Shown here piece after piece: positions 16,875 through 26,400 of a stretch of 54,756 nucleotides of DNA; within the stretch, counting starts at the first letter, position 1; the number at the start of each line of letters is the position of its first letter. The stretch comes from Methylobacterium frigidaeris (lineage in GTDB: Bacteria; Pseudomonadota; Alphaproteobacteria; Rhizobiales; Beijerinckiaceae). A program made the position numbers and the translations under genes. The stretch is taken from the NCBI RefSeq assembly GCF_022179185.1, contig NZ_BPQJ01000045.1:1-54756 (forward strand), read 5' to 3'. The notes under the pieces were generated by a model. The model worked only from the letters and a program-made list of their open reading frames with translations. It had not been told where the DNA came from and searched no databases.

Positions 16875-17384
16875 ATGACCGGAAGACGGGGGGTGAACGC
16901 CTTCCTCGACTTCCTCACCGGCGAGCTCGCCCCGATGGTCGAGGCCCGCTTCGGCCTCTCCGCCCAGCGCCGCTCCCTGTTCGGGCACTCCCTCGGCGGC
17001 CTGTTCGTTCTCCGCACGGTCCTGAACCGGCCTTCGGCCTTCGCGGCTTACGCCGCCGCCAGCCCGTCGCTGTGGTTCGACGACCGTGCCCTGCTGCGGG
17101 CCCGCGACGCGGCGCGGCTCCCGCAGGCCGTCCGGCTGATGATCGCGGTCGGCGCCCTCGAGCAGTCGCCGGCGCAGGCGGCACGGCCCGGGGAGGACGG
17201 AATCGGGGAGCGCGCGATGGTCGCCAATGCCCGGGTCGTCGCCGACTGCCTGCGCGATCCGGCCGGCGCGGGGCCCGACATCCGTGTCCACGTCTTCGAG
17301 GACGAGAACCACGCCTCGGTGGTCCCCGTCGCCCTCGGCCGCGCGCTGCCCTTCCTCCTCGCCCATCCCCGCGCCGCCCGGTGA
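16875..17384 (+). pseudogene. Truncated IroE/Fes-like alpha/beta-hydrolase
   Basis: About 169 residues matching only the C-terminal half of siderophore-esterase-like hydrolases. NAFLDFLTGELAPMVEARFGLSAQRRSLFGHSLGGLFVLRTVLNRPSAFAAYAAASPSLWF contains the nucleophile elbow GHSLGG, and DENHASVVPVALGRALPFLL carries the catalytic His. The usual N-terminal ~110 residues, which complete the beta-sheet, are absent; the 100 bp after the helicase stop show no match in any frame. An ATG at 16875 could start a short protein, but it would probably not fold as an active esterase. Intact trimming is less likely than deletion. Confidence 0.6.
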
Positions 17385-17566
17385 ACGCCGCTGCGAGAAC
17401 GAGGGGCGACGGATGCCGAATGAGAATGGATCGATCGCCTTGGAGTCAGTTTGAATGGTATTCGGCGTTTCCGACCCGCTCACCTCATCCCGAGATGCTG
17501 GTCGATCTTCGATCGCCGCCACTTCAGGATGAGACCCGTGATCGGAAAAGCCGCTCAACCCGGCTC

Positions 17567-18307
17567 TCAGGCGTTCGCGCCGCCATCGACCGTGAGGGCG
17601 GTGCCGGTGATCTGCCGCGCCGCGGGGCTGGCCAGGAACGCCACCGCCGCCGCGATGTCGTCCGGCGTCCCGTAATGGCCCAGGGCGGTCATGGCCCGCT
17701 GCCCGTCCGCGAGATCGCCGTCGGCCGGGTTCATGTCGGTGTCGGTCGAGCCCGGCTGAACGAGGTTCACCGTGATGCCCTGCGGCCCGAGCTCGCGCGC
17801 CAGCCCGCGCGTGAACGCGAGCAGGGCGGATTTCGTCATGGAATAGACCGTCACGCCCGGGAACGGGACGCGCTCGGCGAGGCACGATCCGATCGAGATG
17901 ATCCGCCCGCCACGCGTCAGATGCGGGATGGCGGCCTGCGAGGCCAGCACGACCGAGCGGATGTTCACGTCGAGCAGGGCGTCGATGTCGGACAGGCCCA
18001 TCTCCACCAGGGGACCGCCGCGGGCGATGCCGGCATTGTTCACCAGGATGTCGAGACCGCCGAGCTGCTCCGCGGCCGCAGCGACCGAGCGCGTCACGGC
18101 CGCCGGATCGGCGCTGTCCGCCTGGAGCGCGACGGCGCGGCGGCCCATCGCCTCGATGCGCCGCGCGACCTCGGCCGCCCGCTCGGCGGATCGCTCGTAG
18201 GTGAGGGCGACGTCCGCGCCCCGCCCGGCGAGTGCCAGCGCGATGGCGGCGCCGATGCCCCGGGAGGCGCCCGTCACGAGGGCGCGCTTGCCTGCGAGTT
18301 CGCTCAT
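17567..18307 (-). CDS. Short-chain dehydrogenase/reductase (SDR)
   Basis: 246 residues of classical SDR. It has the cofactor motif TGASRGIG near residue 12, NNAGIA, and the catalytic Ser/Tyr/Lys set in SIGSCLAERVPFPGVTVYSMTKSALLAF. The C-terminal ITGTALTVDGGANA is typical of FabG-like NAD(P)H oxidoreductases. ATG at 18305-18307 (MSELAGKRALVTG) fits the family start; the longer reading to 18337 runs through the operator. It is divergent from a TetR gene across a 24-bp palindrome, so it is almost certainly that regulator's target. Substrate unknown. Confidence 0.9.
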   Translation of the reverse strand: MSELAGKRALVTGASRGIGAAIALALAGRGADVALTYERSAERAAEVARRIEAMGRRAVALQADSADPAAVTRSVAAAAEQLGGLDILVNNAGIARGGPLVEMGLSDIDALLDVNIRSVVLASQAAIPHLTRGGRIISIGSCLAERVPFPGVTVYSMTKSALLAFTRGLARELGPQGITVNLVQPGSTDTDMNPADGDLADGQRAMTALGHYGTPDDIAAAVAFLASPAARQITGTALTVDGGANA

Positions 18308-18318
18308 GGTCCGACCTT

Positions 18319-18342
18319 TTTCTGTGTCGATTGACACAGAAA
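18319..18342. promoter_or_regulatory. 24-bp palindromic TetR-type operator
   Basis: TTTCTGTGTC, four bases, then GACACAGAAA: perfect 10-bp arms lying 12 bp before the SDR ATG and 49 bp before the tetR start. Position, size and symmetry fit a TetR-family dimer site controlling both divergent genes. Confidence 0.75.
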
Positions 18343-18390
18343 TGGCTAGGCGCGTTGCGGTCCGGCGTCAAGCAATTTATATAATGATCG

Positions 18391-19044
18391 ATGCAGAATT
18401 CATCGCCCGAACGATCACAGGACCGCCCGCCCGCCCGCGGGCGCGGCCGGCCACGCGGGTTCGACCGTGAAGCGGCCCTCACCGAGGCGATGCGCCTGTT
18501 CTGGCGCAAGGGTTTCGCGGCTACGTCCATCTCCGACCTGACCCAGGCCATGGGGATCGGCTCGCCGAGCCTCTACGCGGCCTTCGGATCGAAGGAGGCG
18601 CTCTACGCCGAGGCCCTGCGCCACTACGGCGAGCGTTACGAGGCCTTCGTCTGGTCCCGATTTGCGGCGGCGCCGACGGCGCGCGAGGCGATCGAGGCGC
18701 TTCTGATGGATTCGGCGGTCGCCCTGCCGGGGCCCTGCGGGAGCGAGGAGCCACGCGGCTGCATGGTGACGCTCTCGGCCGCCGGCAGCGAGGGACAGGT
18801 GGAACTCGGCGAGATCGTGCGGGCAGCCCGGGCGCGCGGGCTGGAGCGGGTCGTCGCGCGCCTGGCGCGCGCGGTGGACGAGGGCGAGATCGCCGCCTCG
18901 GTCGACCTCCCGTCGCTCGCGCGATTCGTGATGACGGTGCAGGGCGGGCTGTCGCTCCAGGCCCGCGACGGGGCGAGCCGGGCCGAGCTGGAGGCTGTGG
19001 CGCGTCACGCGCTGTTGGGCTGGAACGGGTGCGTCGGCGGCTGA
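18391..19044 (+). CDS. TetR/AcrR-family repressor
   Basis: 217 residues. The N-terminal helix-turn-helix is clear: GRPRGFDREAALTEAMRLFWRKGFAATSISDLTQAMGIGSPSLYAAFGSKEALYAEAL (about residues 19-76). The C-terminal half is a ligand-binding helical domain with EEPRGCMVTLSAA. The SLYAAFGSKEAL sequence is like the group of TetR proteins that sense small electrophiles and control SDR genes. It is divergent from the SDR, with the 24-bp palindrome between them, implying autorepression and repression of the SDR. The luciferase-like gene follows 53 bp downstream on the same strand and may share its mRNA. Confidence 0.9.
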   Translation: MQNSSPERSQDRPPARGRGRPRGFDREAALTEAMRLFWRKGFAATSISDLTQAMGIGSPSLYAAFGSKEALYAEALRHYGERYEAFVWSRFAAAPTAREAIEALLMDSAVALPGPCGSEEPRGCMVTLSAAGSEGQVELGEIVRAARARGLERVVARLARAVDEGEIAASVDLPSLARFVMTVQGGLSLQARDGASRAELEAVARHALLGWNGCVGG

Positions 19045-19097
19045 GCGCATCGGCTCGGCCCTCGTGGCCGGCCATCGGAATGAGGATGGATGCGACG

Positions 19098-20114
19098 ATG
19101 AAGAGAATCGGGTTCCTGTCGTTCGGGCATTGGTCGCTGGCGTCGCACTCGGCGACGCGCACGGCGCAGGACGTGCTGCTGCAATCGATCGAGCTGGCCG
19201 TCGCGGCGGAGGAGCTGGGGGCGGACGGCGCCTATTTCCGGGTCCACCATTTCGCGCGGCAGCTCGCCTCGCCGTTCCCGCTGCTCGCGGCGATCGGGGC
19301 CAGGACCCGGCGTATCGAGATCGGCACCGGCGTCATCGACATGCGCTACGAGAACCCGTTCTACATGGTCGAGGATGCGGGCGCGGCGGACCTGATCTCG
19401 GGCGGGCGCCTCCAGCTCGGCATCAGCCGGGGCTCGCCCGAGCAGGTGATCGATGGCTGGCGGCACTTCGGCTACGCCCCGCCAGAGGGCGCGAGCGACG
19501 CCGACCTCGGGCGCCGGCACGCCGAGGTGTTCCTGGACCTGCTGCGGGGTGAGGGCTTCGCGAAGCCCAACCCGCGGCCGATGTTTCCCAACCCGCCGGG
19601 CCTCCTGCGCCTCGAGCCGCATGCGGAGGGCTTGCGCGAGCGGATCTGGTGGGGATCGGCCTCCGACGCCACCGCGATCTGGGCGGCGCAGCAGGGCATG
19701 AACCTGCAGAGCTCGACGCTCAAGGCCGACGAGACCGGCGAGCCGTTCCACATCCAGCAAGCCAGGCAGATCCGCCGCTACCGGCAGGCCTGGACGGAGG
19801 CGGGTCACGCCCGCGTGCCGCGGGTCTCCGTCTCACGCTCGATCTTCGCGCTCGTGAGCGATCGCGACCGGGCGACTTTCGGGCGCGGAGGCGACAGCGA
19901 CCAGGTCGGCATCATCGACAACATGCGGGCGGTGTTCGGCCGCTCCTACGTCGCAGAGCCGGAGCGGCTGATCGAGGAACTCAAGGCCGACGAAGCCATC
20001 GCCGAGGCGGACACCCTGCTTCTGACGGTGCCGAACCAGCTGGGCGTCGCTTACAACGCTCACCTCCTCGAGACCCTCCTGACGCAGGTCGCCCCGGCTC
20101 TCGGCTGGCGGTGA
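19098..20114 (+). CDS. Luciferase-like (LLM) flavin-dependent oxidoreductase
   Basis: 338 residues beginning MKRIGFLSFGHWS. Family features include IELAVAAEELGADGAYFRVHHFARQLASPFPLLAAIGARTRRIEIGTGVIDMRYENPFYMVEDAGAADLISGGRLQLGISRGSPEQVIDG, a standard bacterial-luciferase TIM-barrel pattern with flavin contacts. LLM enzymes use reduced flavin and O2 to oxidise small organics. ATG at 19098 is preferred by homology; 19086 is an in-frame alternative. It lies downstream of tetR and could be part of the same electrophile- or xenobiotic-response unit. A stem-loop at 20164 probably ends the transcript. Confidence 0.88.
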   Translation: MKRIGFLSFGHWSLASHSATRTAQDVLLQSIELAVAAEELGADGAYFRVHHFARQLASPFPLLAAIGARTRRIEIGTGVIDMRYENPFYMVEDAGAADLISGGRLQLGISRGSPEQVIDGWRHFGYAPPEGASDADLGRRHAEVFLDLLRGEGFAKPNPRPMFPNPPGLLRLEPHAEGLRERIWWGSASDATAIWAAQQGMNLQSSTLKADETGEPFHIQQARQIRRYRQAWTEAGHARVPRVSVSRSIFALVSDRDRATFGRGGDSDQVGIIDNMRAVFGRSYVAEPERLIEELKADEAIAEADTLLLTVPNQLGVAYNAHLLETLLTQVAPALGWR

Positions 20115-20163
20115 TCCCGTTCACCCGGGGCGCCGACACCGTCGTGGTTCGGCGCGCAGGCTC

Positions 20164-20189
20164 CGACCGGCCGGTCCACCGGTCGGTCG
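20164..20189 (+). terminator. Strong hairpin after the LLM gene
   Basis: Arms of 12 bases (20164-20175 and 20178-20189, CGACCGGCCGGT versus ACCGGTCGGTCG) pair with one mismatch around a 2-base loop, 50 bp after the stop. There is no immediate T-run, although GGATTTTTTGT follows ~55 bp later. Confidence 0.45.
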
Positions 20190-20224
20190 CCGAAGCGGGA
20201 CTACGCCCGATGGGCAAAAGCAGC

Positions 20225-20480
20225 GTTGCAGATCCTCCATATGGTGGATTTTTTGTAGCGTGATTATCTGTCAGATTTAATGACGAGATCATGCCGTGGT
20301 AGCTCTGCGGCAGATCCGCTCCGCAGGTCGAGTCGGTGATATCGATAGCTTTGATCGCTGCATATTTTTGACATCAATAAAAATTCATAGTTCATGATAT
20401 ATAATTGTTGTCATATAAAATTGTTAATCAATCAAGATAAATGAGTTTGATTCAGATTAGTTAATGATCCGCCTTTCTGG
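20225..20480. other. AT-rich control region before the giant oxidase gene
   Basis: The 382-bp gap from 20115 to 20496 becomes strongly AT-rich here, with runs such as CATATATTTTTG-like and ATATAATTGTTG sequence around 20360-20420. It must hold the promoter of the copper-oxidase operon. No gene is visible. The composition contrast suggests either a transferred promoter region or an H-NS/MucR-type silencing target. Confidence 0.6.
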
Positions 20481-20496
20481 CTGAGATGACCGTTGG

Positions 20497-23400
20497 ATGA
20501 GATCAATGTGTTATCGCAGGTTTCGGAGCAGATTGCTGGCACTCAAGTGCCACGACGCCTCCGTGGCGAGCGGGCGGAGTGCGGCCTTGCGCCAGTACCT
20601 CGTTGCGGCCACGCTCCTGATCGGCTCCGGCGCCGCCGTCGCCGGCATGCCGGAGATCGCCGCCGGGTCCGCGCCGGGCGCGCCGCACCGGATCGTCCAC
20701 GCCGACCTCGTCGCGCTCGACCAGCTCATCGTCTACAACCGGTTCGGGTCGTTCAATCCCTACGGGATGGTGTTCGCGCTCCGCCGGGACGTCTCGGCGC
20801 TCGGGCCCGGCGCGGCAATCGATGCCGACCAGTGCCGGATGCGGGACGGCACCGAGGCGGGGGAGGGAGCGCTGATTCCGGGCGCCGTCCGGCTGAAGGA
20901 TTGCAAGCGCGCGCGGCCGCTCACCCTGCGGGCCAATGTCGGCGACATCCTCGAGATCACGCTCACCAACTTGCTGAGGCCGTCCCAGCCGGACATCTCG
21001 GAGACGTGGTGCGGGAGCCGCCAGAGCGACGACGGCACGCGGCCCACGCGCCGGGACGAGCGCGCGGCCTTCGACGCGCAATGCGAGGAGACCGGCCGGA
21101 TCGAGCGACACGTGAAGGAACAAGGGACCGAGGCAGAGCGCGCGGCGGCCGCCGCGGAGCGTCGCGGCGACTGGCCGGCGACCCGCAGCCTGTCGCTCTC
21201 GATTCCCGGCCTCGAACCGCTCCCTGTCGGCGAGGCCGTGCCCGACGCCTGCCTCGGCCTCGCTGCCGTGCCGCCGGGCCAGTCCTTCACCTGCCGCTAC
21301 CGGCTCGAGCGCGAGGGCACGCACCTGGTCTCGAGCCTGGCGGCGCCCGCGGGCGGCGAGGGTGATGCCGGTTCGGCCACGCACGGCCTCTTCGGCGCGC
21401 TGATCGTCGAGTCGCCGGGCGCGACCGCCCTGCGCAGCCAGGTCTCGAGCGCCGCCTTCGACAAGGTCTGGCCGGAAAAGGGCAAGTCCGAGACGGAAAA
21501 GTCGGGGGCGTCAGGGCAGGACAAGTCAGGGCAGGGCGACGGAGCGGTCCGCCACGCCCGATCCGGCGCACCGGATTTCGCCGCCGCCTCGGGGGATCCG
21601 CGCTCGCGCGACGCGCGCGCCAACGCCTATCCGTGCGGCGACGGGCCTGTCCCCGTCCTGGCGGTCCTCCGATCCTGCCAGGGCAGCGAGACCGTCGACG
21701 GCGTCACCTATGCGCGGGCCGAGCTCGTGCACGGCGACCTCAACGCCGTCATCGTGCCGGATCCCGGCCGCGCCCTGCCGCCGGTCGACCCAGTCCTGAC
21801 GGGAGAGGACCGGCGTACCGCGATCCGCCTCGACCAGGAGGCGCGCGCGCCGTTCCGCGAGTTCACGGTCGTCTTCCACGACGAGCTGAAGACCTACTAC
21901 GCCGATCCGCAGCGCGAGCTGTCGCAGTTCGGGCAGCTCTCCGCCGCCCGCGACGGTTTCGCCATCAATTACGGCTCCTCGGGGGCGGGCGCGATGGTGC
22001 TGGCCAACCGCAAGGGCATCGGTCCCACCGCCAACTGCCCGGAATGCCTCTACGAGGAGTTCTTCCTCGAGAGCTGGGCGAACGGCGACCCGGCGCTGCT
22101 CGAGAACTATCCCGACGATCCCTCGAACGTCCACCACAGCTACCTGAACGACAAGGTCGTCTTCCGGAACCTCCATATCGGCAAGGAGACGCACGTCTTC
22201 CACCTGCACAGCCACCAGTGGTTCGCCGGCAACGACGAGAATCGCGGCGCCTATCTCGACAGCCAGACCATCGCGCCGCAGCAGGGCTTCACCTACCGCA
22301 TCTATCACGGTGGCCTGGACCGCCACCGCGACGAGCGCACCCCCGCCGGCGCCCGGGGCTGGTGGGAGGCGGCCAAGGGCTCCGGCAACCGCAACCGGAC
22401 GGTCGGCGACGCCATCTTCCACTGTCACCTCTACCCGCATTTCGCGCAGGGCATGTGGGCCCTGTGGCGCGTCCACGACGTCATGGAGGACGGCACGCGC
22501 GTGCTGCCCGACGGCCAGAAGCGGCCCGGTCTCTCGATCGGCCGCAACCCGGCGCCGTTCGAGCGGCGCGAGGGGTCCGTCGCCCTCCAGAGCGGCGAGT
22601 GGCGCGGCACCGGCAAGGACCAGGGCACCCCGATTCCGGGCCTCGTGCCGATCCCGGGCGAGGCGGCGCCCCTGCTGCCGGTCTACACCGCACCCGGGAC
22701 GAAGCCCGAGGATGCCGACGGGATGCCCGGCTACCCGTTCTTCATCGCCGGCGAACCCGGGCACCGCGCGCCGCAGCCGCCCCTCGACATGGCGCGCGAC
22801 CTGACGAAGGGCGGGGATGGCCGCCTCCTCGACGGCGGCCTGCCGCGCCACGTCGTCACCGGCGGCCTCTCCCTGCCGGCGGTGCTGACCGCGGCCGAGA
22901 AGCGCGCGGCCCGATCCGATCCCTCGACCCTCGCCGCGCTCGCCCCGACCCTGGTGCCGCGGATGCTGGCGCTCGGGGACGCGACCTCGGAATACGAGCG
23001 GCTCGATCTCAAGGTCCTGCCCCATGCCGGGACGCGGCTCGAGCGGAACGCCATGGGCTTCCACCATGACGGCAAGCGCCCGGGCGGCGGCGCGTTGCCC
23101 CTGCGCGACGCGGCCGGCGACCCGGTCGGACCGCAGAGCCTCGGCAGCTACCCGTCCCTGCGCCTGCCGCCGCTCGGCGGCGCGGCGCGTCTCGAACTGG
23201 CCGGGTTCCCGGTGAACGGTGCGCCGCCCGCCCCGGGCGCCCCTTACGCCGACCCGTGCGGGGCCGCCTCCACCCTGGCCTCCAGCCCGTTCCGACGCTT
23301 CGTCGGGTATCGCGCCGGCATGCCCGAGCGCGACCTGTTCGAGGGCACGATCCTGACGCCCAAGCCCGACCCGGCGATTGCCGGGGATGCCGCGCTGCAG

Positions 23401-26400
23401 GCTTTGCGCGGCAACCTCGACTTCGTGCCCGATCCCGGCCTCATGGGTTTTCGCCGCTACGACGTCTCGGCGATCCAGTTCGACATGACGGTCAACCGCG
23501 CCGGCTGGCACGACCCCCAGGCCCGCATCGCCGTCCTCACCGCGGAGGCCGATGCCTGGAAGGAATCGCGCAGCGCCCGGGCCGAGCCGTTCTTCTTCCG
23601 GGGCTTCTCCGGCGAGTGCATCGAGCTGCGGCACACCAACGAGCTGCCCAAGGACCTCGAGCTCGACGACTTCCAGCTCCGGGTGCCGACCGATACGATC
23701 GGCCAGCACATTCACTTGGTGAAGTTCGACGTCACCTCCGCCGACGGCTCCGGCAACGGCTTCAACTACGAGGACGGCACCTTCGCGCCCGACGAGATCC
23801 TGGCGCGGATCTGCGCCGCCGGGAAGCCGCAAGGCGGGATCGCCCCGCGCGAGGCCGAATGCACCGCGCTCGCCACCGCCAAGGCGGCCCTGGAGGACGC
23901 GGTGGCGCGCAACGATGCCGGGGCGATCGCCGAGGCGCGCCGGCGATTGCGGGCGGCGCAGCTCTGGTGGCGCAAGGGTGAGGCGAACCGCAGGACCTAC
24001 TTCCAGACCACGGTGCAGCGCTGGTTCGCCGACCCGATCCTGTCCAATACCGGCGACGGCAAGGCGGCCGACCGGACGCTCCGGACCGTGTTCACCCACG
24101 ACCATTTCGGGCCGAGCAACATCCAGCAGCACGGCTACTACGCGGCGCTCCTGATCGAGCCTAACACCCACGCCGTGGAGCGCCATGCCGGCCCCGATCA
24201 GGCGCGCGCCGACATGCCGGGGCCGGTGCCGCCGCCCGTTTGGCCGGCGGCGGGCGAGCCCGTCACGCCCCGCCTCGTCGAGGGCGGCCGCGGCCTCGTC
24301 GGCGCCCGCGCGGTCGTCGAGGCTGTCACCGACCGGAACAGGTCGAGCGCTCGGCCCCAAGCGGGCGAACAGGACCGGGCGGGCGACCCGATCCACCCCA
24401 ATACCCGCGAGTTCGCCCTCGCGATCGCCGACTTTGCCTTGCTCTACGACGGCGCCAAGCAGCCGCCGCAGGGTTTCGATGGCGACACCAGGCAGCCGAC
24501 GCCGAAGGGGATGGCGCGGCTCGTCGCCGAGGCGCGCTGCCAGGTCAAGGACCTGACCGAGGCCGCGCGGCAGGATCCCGACATCGAGCCGGGCGAGAGC
24601 ATCCCGGCGCGGCGGGCCGGGCTCTGCGTGAACGCCGCCGGCCAGGTCCCGGTCGACGCGCCGGCGAGCGCCGCCGAGGACGCCTCGCCGAAGCCGGACC
24701 ATGCGGGCCAAGTGACCGCCCTCGCGACGCACGCCGCGGCGTGGCGCGAGGAGCATGGGCGGCCAGTCGCGGCCCCGCCGCGCCCGGAAGCCTTCAGCCA
24801 GAAGCACCACGACCCGTACCTGGTGAACTACCGCAACGAGCCGGTGCCCCTCAGGGTCGGGTCCCGCGATCCCGGCGGGGACAAGTTCGCCTTCGCCGGC
24901 AATCCCTGCGCCCTCGGCGGCGGCGTCACCCCCGCGGGCGAGACCGAAGCGGACCGGCCGCACCGGCAGAACCACGGCGACATCCGCGCCCAGCGCCGGG
25001 GGGAGGCGGGCGATCTCGCCAACGTCTTCCGGAGCGCCTGGGACCGCCCGGACGGCCGGGCGACGGAGGGCCACGGCGATCCGTGCACGCCTCTCATCGA
25101 GGCATATTCCCGCGAGCGCCTGGTGCTGCGCATGGTCCAGGGCGCGCAGGAGGTGCAGCACACCTTCCACATCGAGGGCATCGCCTTCCGGCGGAACGCC
25201 GATCAGGCCTACCCGACGGCGCGCGCCCATCTCGGCCGCCTCGCGACGGCGTTGCGCCCGCGCAACGAGCATTGCCACGACGACCGGATCGCCCGCGACG
25301 GGCGCCCCCGCGACCTCGCCGGCCTCGTCTCCCGGACCGGACCGACTGCCGGCTTCTGGACGACCTTCGAGCGTCTGATCGGCGGTTGCGACAACTTGCT
25401 CGGCATCACCTCGGCTCAGGAGATCGGGCTCTCGGAGCATTTCGAGGTCGGCGTGCGTCTGAGCGCGACCGCCCCCGGCAACGACACCCTGCCGGGCACC
25501 GACCGCGCCGCCCCATCCCCGGCCCTGGCCGCCCGGCCGGGTGCCGGGATCGCCGTCACCGCCTCCTACGCCGACAGCTCGGGACGGCTGCGCGCGCCGC
25601 GCTCGGCCCTGGCCGGCGCGCCGGCCGGACGGCCCTGGGCGGGCGACCGGCTGCGCAACCAGTCGGCGACCGGACCGAGCCTGAACCTCGACACCTTCCG
25701 CAAGCAGGTCGCCGTGAAGGACGGCGACCTGCGGCAGGCCCTCGACTACCTGTACAATTTCGGCTCCGCCGACGCGATCTGGAACGGGGCCTGGGGCCTC
25801 GTGCGGATCTACGACCGGCCCGGCTCCTTCGACCTCGGCGGCTGCCTGCGCGACCCGACAGCGAGCCACTGCCTCACCGCGAGCCGGCCGGCCGCCCGCG
25901 AGCGGTTCCGGCCCGTCCGCACGGACGGTGTCGCGGCGAGGCCCGGACCGCTCGTCCTGGACGCCGCCGGCCCGGAGGAGGACGAGGCCCCGCCCCGCGC
26001 GGCGACCGCCCAGGCCCTCGTGTGCCCGGCGGGCGCGCAGACGGTCGAGACGATCATGGTGGCGGTCCGGGCCGATGAAGTGCTCGACGGTCCGGCCGCC
26101 GGCCTGCTTCCGGGCCTTCCCTATGACGGGCGGACCGGGCTCTTCGATCCGGACGGGCTGATGATCGTGTCGCTCCCGCTCGACGACCTGCGGCAGGCCG
26201 TGCCGCCGGAGCCCGCGACCGGCCTCGCGCAGGTCCGGACGTTCTACGACGTCCTCCAGGCGCGGGCCCTGCCGCGGCGCGAGGACATCGTCGCCATGCT
26301 CAAGCAACGCTACGCCGGCGTCGACCGGCCCGAGCCCTACATGCTGCGCGTCAATGCCGGCGACTGCGTCAGCGTGACGATGATCAACGCGCTGCGGCCG

